12,408 nucleotides of DNA. It comes from an uncultured Mailhella sp. (GTDB lineage Bacteria > Desulfobacterota > Desulfovibrionia > Desulfovibrionales > Desulfovibrionaceae). The position numbers were made by a program, and so were the translations under genes. The first letter of the stretch is position 1. Each line of letters starts with the position of its first letter. Positions 7,323 to 12,408 of the stretch are shown here, piece after piece. Location of the stretch: positions 99,233 to 111,640 of the forward strand of contig CAJTMS010000001.1 of the NCBI GenBank assembly GCA_910577155.1, written 5' to 3'. The notes beneath the pieces are model-generated. The model was not told the DNA's origin and searched no databases. It was given only the letters and a program-made list of their open reading frames with translations.

Positions 7323-7479
7323 TATGAAAAAGAAAACGCAAACTATGCAAGGGGCTGAGGGCGTATCCTCAGTCCCATTGCTTTATGAAAGTGGTGAAAA
7401 TGATAATACAAATTGTAGTACCTTTGATTCTCAAAATACTTCGTTAACCTTTTACCCTCAACCCTATAAGGAGAAATTT
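7323..7479 (+). other. Probable non-coding remnant between integrase and small membrane gene
   Basis: An open frame from ATG 7315 or 7324 runs into the gene at 7480, but it has no ribosome binding site and encodes a low-complexity, unrecognised stretch. A hairpin lies at 7352-7376 (CTGAGG 7355-7360 with CCTCAG 7367-7372, extended by GGG and CCC across a bulged T). None of the three plus frames resembles the missing end of the integrase. Confidence 0.4.
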
Positions 7480-7677
7480 ATGGGAAATTTAGCATCATTC
7501 CTGGCAGGAGTAATCTCAGGAGCAGTAGCCCTTGGCGTAACCGCCTGTTATATTGATAAACTTGATAAAAGCTCTTCATGTGAAGATGAGCAAGCAGATG
7601 ATGAACAAAAATCCTCTTGCCTACAAGATGATAAATCTGCATCTTCAAGTGAGGTGACTACTAATGAACTAAGTTAA
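7480..7677 (+). CDS. Small membrane-anchored acidic protein, function unknown
   Basis: The 65-residue protein has one hydrophobic, glycine- and alanine-rich segment at about residues 4-24 (LASFLAGVISGAVALGVTA), then a hydrophilic tail rich in Asp, Glu and Ser. Cysteines stand at 23, 34 and 47. I chose this start because AAGGAG (7468-7473) lies six bases before the ATG; the same frame is open upstream to 7315, but without a ribosome binding site and without the membrane segment at the N-terminus. It resembles in style small YtxH-like anchors, but I do not recognise a family. It lies between the broken integrase and the helicase operon and is followed by a terminator hairpin, so it is probably its own transcription unit. 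Confidence 0.65.
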   Translation: MGNLASFLAGVISGAVALGVTACYIDKLDKSSSCEDEQADDEQKSSCLQDDKSASSSEVTTNELS

Positions 7678-7704
7678 AAGTTACTATAAATAGTATAAAT
7701 TATT

Positions 7705-7728
7705 CTAAGGGAGTTTATACTCCCTTAG
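7705..7728. terminator. Terminator hairpin after the small membrane gene
   Basis: CTAAGGGAGT (7705-7714) pairs perfectly with ACTCCCTTAG (7719-7728) around TTAT. A T-rich tract begins at 7739, about ten bases downstream, so termination may be weaker than with an adjacent T run. A smaller palindrome (TACTAT 7682-7687 with ATAGTA 7690-7695) precedes it. The remaining spacer to 7860 is very AT-rich and must hold the promoter of the following operon; TATGAT at 7794-7799 is a possible -10 box without a well-placed -35. Confidence 0.6.
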
Positions 7729-7860
7729 TTGTAATTAATTGTTTTTCTTTATTTTTCTTTTGGCTTGTTTTTTATTATGAAATATTATTAATGTATGATA
7801 AGTATTTAAGAAATAGACAAAGAATATATGTATAACTTAAGAAAATAAATAGGAATTAAT

Positions 7861-10800
7861 ATGAGTACATCAAAAGTGTTGACTAATCGGGCAAATGAAC
7901 GAGTTGTTGATGAATTGAAAGAATATATAGGAAAGGGTTCAAAGATTTCTTTTGTATCGGCGTATTTTACCATATATGCCTATTCTGCTTTGCAAAAAGA
8001 ACTTTCTAAGATAGAAAAAATGCGTTTTATTTTAACGCAGCCAGTAAAGCAAAAAGAAGCAGTTTATAAAGAATTTGGATTAATTCGTAAGTTACCTTCT
8101 TTGTTTCAGGAAGGTATAAATAGTATTTCAGGTACGGAATATGAAATAAAATTAAAAAATGAAATGTTGCAGTCCACAATTGCAAAAGCGTGTGCAAAAT
8201 GGGTGCAGGAAAAGTGTGAAGTTCGTGCCTTTTGTGAAAAAGATATAGCAACTGCCCGTTATATTTGTGTAGAAAATAAGGAAAAATCTTTAACTATTAA
8301 CGGTACAGTTGACTTTTCAACTGATGGTCTAGGTATAGGTTCATCTAAACGTCATGACGTGAATGTTGCGTTGTATGATAAAGAGAATTTGTCGGATTTT
8401 TTAAAAAGTTTTGATGAATTATGGAATGATAATACAAAGGTTGAAGATGTAAAAGCTGAACTTTTATCTCAATTACAGGTACTTTATAAGGAAAATTCTC
8501 CTGAATTTATTTATTTTATTATGCTTTATAATATTTTTTATGCTTATTTGGATGAGCTTACAGATGAAAATATTGTAAAAACAAAAACAGGTTTTAAGGA
8601 TACTAAAATATGGAATAAATTATACCCATTCCAACGTGATGCTGTAATGGGAATAATTGATAAAATTGAAAAATATAATGGATGTATACTTGCGGACAGC
8701 GTAGGTCTTGGTAAAACATTTACAGCACTTGCCGTGATTAAATATTATGAGCTTAGAAACGATAGAGTTCTTGTCTTAGCTCCAAAAAAACTCCGTGAAA
8801 ATTGGACTATGTATACCCAGAATGATAATCGTAATCAGTTTGAATCTGATAGATTTAATTATACTGTTTTGAATCATACGGATTTAAGTCGGCAATCAGG
8901 TACTTCAGGGGAAGTAAACTTAGCCACATTGAACTGGAGTAATTATGATTTGGTTGTCATAGACGAATCGCATAATTTTAGGAATAATCCTCCTGTAAAA
9001 GGACGTAAAACTCGCTATGAACGTTTAATGAATGATATTATAAAATCAGGTGTCCAAACGAAAGTATTAATGCTTTCAGCAACTCCAGTTAATAATAGAA
9101 TGAATGATATTAAGAATCAGATAGCGTTTATAACCGAAGGAAAAAATGATGCATTTTCTGATCTTGGCTTACCTAATATTGAAGGTGTACTTCGTAAAGC
9201 ACAGCTTATTTTTAACAAATGGTCAAGTTTAAAGGATGATGAGCGGACAACAGAGCTTTTTATTCAGATGATGGATATGGATTATTTTAAATTATTGGAT
9301 ACAGTGACCATAGCACGATCTCGTAAGCATATAGAAAAATATTACAATATAAATGAAATAGGAAAATTTCCTAAGCGATTAAAACCTATAAATTGTAATC
9401 CTGAATTGGATAAAAAAGGTCATTTTCCTCCTATTGCAGAAGTCAATAAAGAAATAAAAAATTTAAATTTAGCGGTTTATTCTCCGCTACGTTATGTTTT
9501 GCCTGAGAAAAGAGGAAAATATGAACAGTTGTATGACATGGAAGTAAAGTCAGGTTCATCTGTTTTTCGTCAGTTAGACCGTGAAGCGAGCTTAGTAGGG
9601 CTTGTTCGAGTGGGACTTTTGAAGCGCATGGAGAGTTCTATACATTCATTTTCTTTGACTGTTGAAAATATTATTGAAAAAATAGAAACAACTTTGAAAC
9701 TCATTGAAAAAAAACAAGGCAGTTTTCAAAATATTGATGTTAATGAACTTGATTTTGATGATGAAGATTTAGAAAGTCTTTCTTTTGGTAATAAAATTCA
9801 AGTTGCACTTGGTGATATGGATTTAATAAAATGGCAACAAGATTTGCAAGAAGATAGAGCAAAACTTACAAAAATTCAAAATGAAGCACAATCCATAACA
9901 GTTGATAACGATAAAAAGTTTTTAGCGTTACGAGATTTAGTATTAGATAAAATCCATCATCCTATTAATGGACAAAATAGAAAAATAATAATTTTTACAG
10001 CATTTGCTGATACTGCTCTTTATTTGTATGAAAATTTGCATAACGAATTAGAAAAACTAGGTATATATACGGCGTTAGTAACAGGTTCTGCTGATAATAA
10101 AACAACTCTTCCATTAACTGCACAGGATAAAAAGAAAATAAAAATACAAGATTTAAATACGTTATTAACGCTTTTTTCTCCTCTTTCAAAGGAACGTCAT
10201 AAAGTTTATCCAGAATTTGAGAAAGAAATTGATATTCTTATTGCTACAGATTGTATATCTGAAGGTCAGAACTTGCAAGATTGTGATTATTTAGTAAATT
10301 ATGATATTCACTGGAATCCTGTACGTATTATTCAACGGTTTGGCAGAATAGATCGTTTGGGGTCAAAAAATGCCAGTATTCAATTAGTTAATTTTTGGCC
10401 TATGGATGATTTGGATGGTTATATTGATTTACAGCGTCGAGTAAAAGGACGTATGGTGCTTTTAGATGTGTCTTCTACAGGAGAGGAAAACGTTATTGAA
10501 GAAACTAAGGAAATGAAAGACCTTGAATATCGTAAAAAGCAACTTGAACGTTTAAAGAATGAAGTTGTTGATTTGGAAGATATTTCAGGTGGAATTTCAA
10601 TAACGGATTTAACTTTTAATGATTTTAAAATAGACTTACAAGAATATTTAAAGGAACATAAAAAAGAACTTACTGAAGCTCCTACTGGTTTATATGCTTT
10701 AGTTGATATTTCTGAACAGGAAGAAATGGAAGAAGGCATGCTTATTACTTTGCGTCAGGTACAAGGAGAAGAAAAAGGCAAAGAAAACAATGCACTCTTT

Positions 10801-11136
10801 CCTTTTTATATGTTTTACATAACGGACAGCGGAGAAATCCGTCTTAATTCCGTGCAGGCAAAACAGATTTTGGATTTTTCCAAAAAAATCTGCAAAGGAA
10901 ACAGGGAAACGGCACAGGAAGCAATAAAGCTTTTCAATGAACAGACAAACGACGGGCAGGATATGGCTAAATATTCCGCACTGCTCAATCAGGTGATTGA
11001 TTCTGTTTTGGGCAGAAAAAGTCTGTCAGGTAAAGCAAGTATTTTTAATCGCGGAGGCACAAGTTTACATTCTGTTCAGGAAAGGGCTGAGGATTTTGAG
11101 CTTGTTAGTTTTCTTATTTTGAAAAAGTGTAAATAA
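7861..11136 (+). CDS. PLD-like/SNF2-type helicase, probable defence protein
   Basis: This 1091-residue protein is a superfamily 2, SNF2-like DNA translocase. Residues 1-190 resemble the phospholipase D-like domain of helicase-nuclease fusions (GTVDFSTDGLG, 148-158), but the expected HxK is replaced by TARY (131-134), so this domain is probably inactive as a nuclease. Helicase motifs are complete: PFQRD around 256-260, Walker A ADSVGLGKT (278-286), DESH (368-371), SATP (406-409), FTAFADTA (712-719), ATD with SEGQNL (795-805) and QRFGRIDR (825-832). A charged, probably coiled stretch lies at about 880-906. AGGA is six bases before the ATG. It is the first gene of the operon. Such helicases accompany DUF4391 proteins and methyltransferases in restriction-like loci, from memory. 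GC rises from about 28% to 40% near 10740. Confidence 0.85.
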   Translation: MSTSKVLTNRANERVVDELKEYIGKGSKISFVSAYFTIYAYSALQKELSKIEKMRFILTQPVKQKEAVYKEFGLIRKLPSLFQEGINSISGTEYEIKLKNEMLQSTIAKACAKWVQEKCEVRAFCEKDIATARYICVENKEKSLTINGTVDFSTDGLGIGSSKRHDVNVALYDKENLSDFLKSFDELWNDNTKVEDVKAELLSQLQVLYKENSPEFIYFIMLYNIFYAYLDELTDENIVKTKTGFKDTKIWNKLYPFQRDAVMGIIDKIEKYNGCILADSVGLGKTFTALAVIKYYELRNDRVLVLAPKKLRENWTMYTQNDNRNQFESDRFNYTVLNHTDLSRQSGTSGEVNLATLNWSNYDLVVIDESHNFRNNPPVKGRKTRYERLMNDIIKSGVQTKVLMLSATPVNNRMNDIKNQIAFITEGKNDAFSDLGLPNIEGVLRKAQLIFNKWSSLKDDERTTELFIQMMDMDYFKLLDTVTIARSRKHIEKYYNINEIGKFPKRLKPINCNPELDKKGHFPPIAEVNKEIKNLNLAVYSPLRYVLPEKRGKYEQLYDMEVKSGSSVFRQLDREASLVGLVRVGLLKRMESSIHSFSLTVENIIEKIETTLKLIEKKQGSFQNIDVNELDFDDEDLESLSFGNKIQVALGDMDLIKWQQDLQEDRAKLTKIQNEAQSITVDNDKKFLALRDLVLDKIHHPINGQNRKIIIFTAFADTALYLYENLHNELEKLGIYTALVTGSADNKTTLPLTAQDKKKIKIQDLNTLLTLFSPLSKERHKVYPEFEKEIDILIATDCISEGQNLQDCDYLVNYDIHWNPVRIIQRFGRIDRLGSKNASIQLVNFWPMDDLDGYIDLQRRVKGRMVLLDVSSTGEENVIEETKEMKDLEYRKKQLERLKNEVVDLEDISGGISITDLTFNDFKIDLQEYLKEHKKELTEAPTGLYALVDISEQEEMEEGMLITLRQVQGEEKGKENNALFPFYMFYITDSGEIRLNSVQAKQILDFSKKICKGNRETAQEAIKLFNEQTNDGQDMAKYSALLNQVIDSVLGRKSLSGKASIFNRGGTSLHSVQERAEDFELVSFLILKKCK

Positions 11137-11156
11137 GAAAATATAAGGAGAAAAAC

Positions 11157-11876
11157 GTGCTTTTTTATTCGCAAATAGGAATTTGGAAGCGAACAGAACT
11201 TTATCAGTTTTTACCAAAGAAAATGTTTTTTGAAAAATCTTCTTTGTCCTCAAAGGAAAAAGATTTTCTGTCTTCAGCTATACAAAAAATTATGGTTAAA
11301 TATTGTCTAAAACCAGATTTAATAAATATTCCTAAGTTTCAGGATGAAGCCTATTGTTATGAAGAAATTTTAGTAATTGAAGTTCAAGTGGCTGAAGACA
11401 TTTTGGAGCAAAAATATAAGCAAATAGCCTCATTTATTATGTCACCAGTGCCTTATCCCATGATTTTGCTTTTGTGCAGACAAAATGCATATCAGGTATG
11501 GCTCGCACACCAGCAGTTAAATACGGTTGACAAGAACAAAAACATTATAGAAAATTACATACATTCCCATTGGTTTGAAAATAATGCGGAACTTCCAAAC
11601 AATATGCGTTTGGAAAACTGCAGGCAAAAAAATCTTTTTGTCTTGTACGATGATTTGATTAATGCCGTTATTGTCAACAATGCCAGACAAAAAACAGGCA
11701 TACAGGGAGAACTTTCGCCCGAAAAGGCAAAACAGCTCCTACAGGAAACCGAGTTTTTGGAAGAACAAATCCAAAAGCTCAAAGCACAGCTGAAAAAGGA
11801 AAAGCAGTTTAATCATAAAGTTGCATTGAATATGCAGATAAAAGAATTGGAAAAGAAAAAGAAAAGGATAAAATGA
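11157..11876 (+). CDS. DUF4391 family protein, probable partner of the helicase
   Basis: The 239-residue protein matches the DUF4391 family as I remember it: an N-terminal globular part with KKMFFEKSSL (21-30), the INIP and EEILVIEV segments (57-76), PVPYPMILLL (98-107), and a C-terminal coiled coil (about 186-239) with KKEKQFNHKVALN (213-225). No catalytic motif is evident. The biochemical role is unknown; proteins of this kind are commonly encoded beside SNF2-like helicases and type III-like modification enzymes, which suggests an accessory or adaptor subunit. The start is GTG at 11157, supported by AAGGAG (11145-11150) six bases before it and a 20-base gap from the helicase stop. Hand-counted GC near its 3' end is about 40%, higher than in the helicase core and membrane gene. 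Confidence 0.8.
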   Translation: MLFYSQIGIWKRTELYQFLPKKMFFEKSSLSSKEKDFLSSAIQKIMVKYCLKPDLINIPKFQDEAYCYEEILVIEVQVAEDILEQKYKQIASFIMSPVPYPMILLLCRQNAYQVWLAHQQLNTVDKNKNIIENYIHSHWFENNAELPNNMRLENCRQKNLFVLYDDLINAVIVNNARQKTGIQGELSPEKAKQLLQETEFLEEQIQKLKAQLKKEKQFNHKVALNMQIKELEKKKKRIK

Positions 11877-12394
11877 TGCGTAAGCTATTGTTAAATCTTT
11901 TTTTTGCTATGAACTCATGTAGTTGGATTTTTTTTGTTTTTTATGCGAAAACTTATCCTTTTTCATGGAGGGAGTTATTTTATTTGTTAGGAATTGGAGT
12001 AAGTATTGTTGGAACTGGATTTATATTATCATTATTTTTTAAGCAAAAAACAATTGAAAATCTAAAATCATCTAAACGTGTTGAAATTAATAATGATGTT
12101 TTTTTGCCTATCTATTTAGGATATTTTTTTGCAGCATTAAGTATATCTTGTCTACATACATTAGTTATTATTTATGTTCTGTTAGTTTGTTTTAGTTGTT
12201 TATCAAAAACAAATTATTATAATCCTACATTATTTTTGTTAGGATATAATTATTTTGTTGTAACGACAAATAATAATGCTACGATTTATATTCTTTCGAA
12301 AAAAGAAATAAAAATTAATGAAAAATGTACTTTTAATGAATTATCTCGTGTAAGTGATTACTTTTTTATAGATATAGAAAAAAGAAAAAAATAA
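11873..12394 (+). CDS. Four-helix membrane protein with soluble tail, KwaA-like candidate
   Basis: The 173-residue protein has hydrophobic segments at about 5-25, 35-56, 76-94 and 96-112, then a 60-residue soluble tail beginning with YNPTLFLLGYNYFVV (116-130) and ending in basic residues. Family membership is not certain. The plan of four helices plus a short beta-rich tail recalls KwaA, the membrane sensor of the Kiwa anti-phage system, but this is from memory of the architecture only. Its ATG overlaps the stop of the DUF4391 gene (ATGATG, stop at 11874-11876); the second ATG at 11876 has better spacing from AAGGA (11864-11868), seven bases against four. It is extremely AT-rich (about 21% GC in 12121-12300). 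A next gene follows immediately. Confidence 0.75.
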   Translation: MMRKLLLNLFFAMNSCSWIFFVFYAKTYPFSWRELFYLLGIGVSIVGTGFILSLFFKQKTIENLKSSKRVEINNDVFLPIYLGYFFAALSISCLHTLVIIYVLLVCFSCLSKTNYYNPTLFLLGYNYFVVTTNNNATIYILSKKEIKINEKCTFNELSRVSDYFFIDIEKRKK

Positions 12395-12408
12395 GGAGAT
12401 TTTTATGG
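12393..12408 (+). CDS. Start of the next operon gene, cut by the window edge
   Basis: AAGGAG (12393-12398) overlaps the stop codon of the membrane-protein gene and lies six bases before an ATG at 12405-12407, which is followed by one G and the end of the window. The entry covers the ribosome binding site; coding starts at 12405. The product cannot be known from one codon. By context it could be a methyltransferase of the helicase locus, or a KwaB-like (DUF4868) protein if the preceding gene is kwaA. Confidence 0.7.

Noticed and set aside
5874..12408. A second copy of the tRNA-Ser 3' end as the far attachment site
   Set aside because: I looked for the T-loop and acceptor sequence by eye and found no repeat in the window; the right end of the island must lie beyond it.

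Overview
The window looks like a chromosome segment of a sulfate- or sulfite-respiring member of the Desulfovibrionales, probably a fairly AT-rich one. The reason is a complete four-gene cluster on the minus strand, in the order hexaheme cytochrome c, molybdopterin-type subunit, 16-cysteine ferredoxin-like subunit and NrfD-type membrane subunit. This is the gene order and composition of the Qrc quinone reductase complex (qrcABCD) described in Desulfovibrio.

Layout from left to right. (1) Positions 1-717 hold no convincing gene but are crowded with hairpins: two Rho-independent terminators, two related hairpins whose stems differ by compensatory changes, two more inverted repeats, and a bidirectional terminator that closes the qrc operon. 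(2) Positions 718-5478 (minus strand) are qrcD, qrcC, qrcB and qrcA, read as qrcA-B-C-D, with tight spacing, a ribosome binding site for each gene and a candidate sigma70 promoter at 5533-5561. (3) Positions 5735-5969 hold a tRNA-Ser(GCU) gene with a near-consensus promoter and a downstream terminator-like hairpin. (4) From 5970 to the right edge lies what appears to be an integrated island. It starts with a tyrosine recombinase directly behind the tRNA; this gene lacks its C-terminal catalytic half-site (no HxxR, no tyrosine). A 65-residue membrane-anchored acidic protein and a terminator hairpin follow.

(5) From 7861 on, a plus-strand operon starts that resembles a phage-defence or restriction-type locus. 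It encodes a 1091-residue PLD-like/SNF2-type helicase, a DUF4391-type protein with a GTG start, and a four-helix membrane protein with a short soluble tail that overlaps the previous gene by 4 bases. A further gene with a perfect ribosome binding site has only its first four bases inside the window. The operon is a compositional mosaic: hand-counted GC in 180-base samples is about 28% in the helicase core, 40% in the helicase C-terminus and DUF4391 gene, and 21% in the membrane-protein gene. This suggests that parts were assembled from different sources.

Functionally, the left half is core energy metabolism: periplasmic electrons from cytochrome c3 pass through QrcA, B and C to menaquinone at QrcD. 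The right half is accessory DNA targeted to a tRNA gene. The most interesting question is what the helicase, DUF4391 and small membrane protein do together. The membrane protein resembles, to my eye only, KwaA of the Kiwa system, and the gene that would decide this lies just past the right edge.
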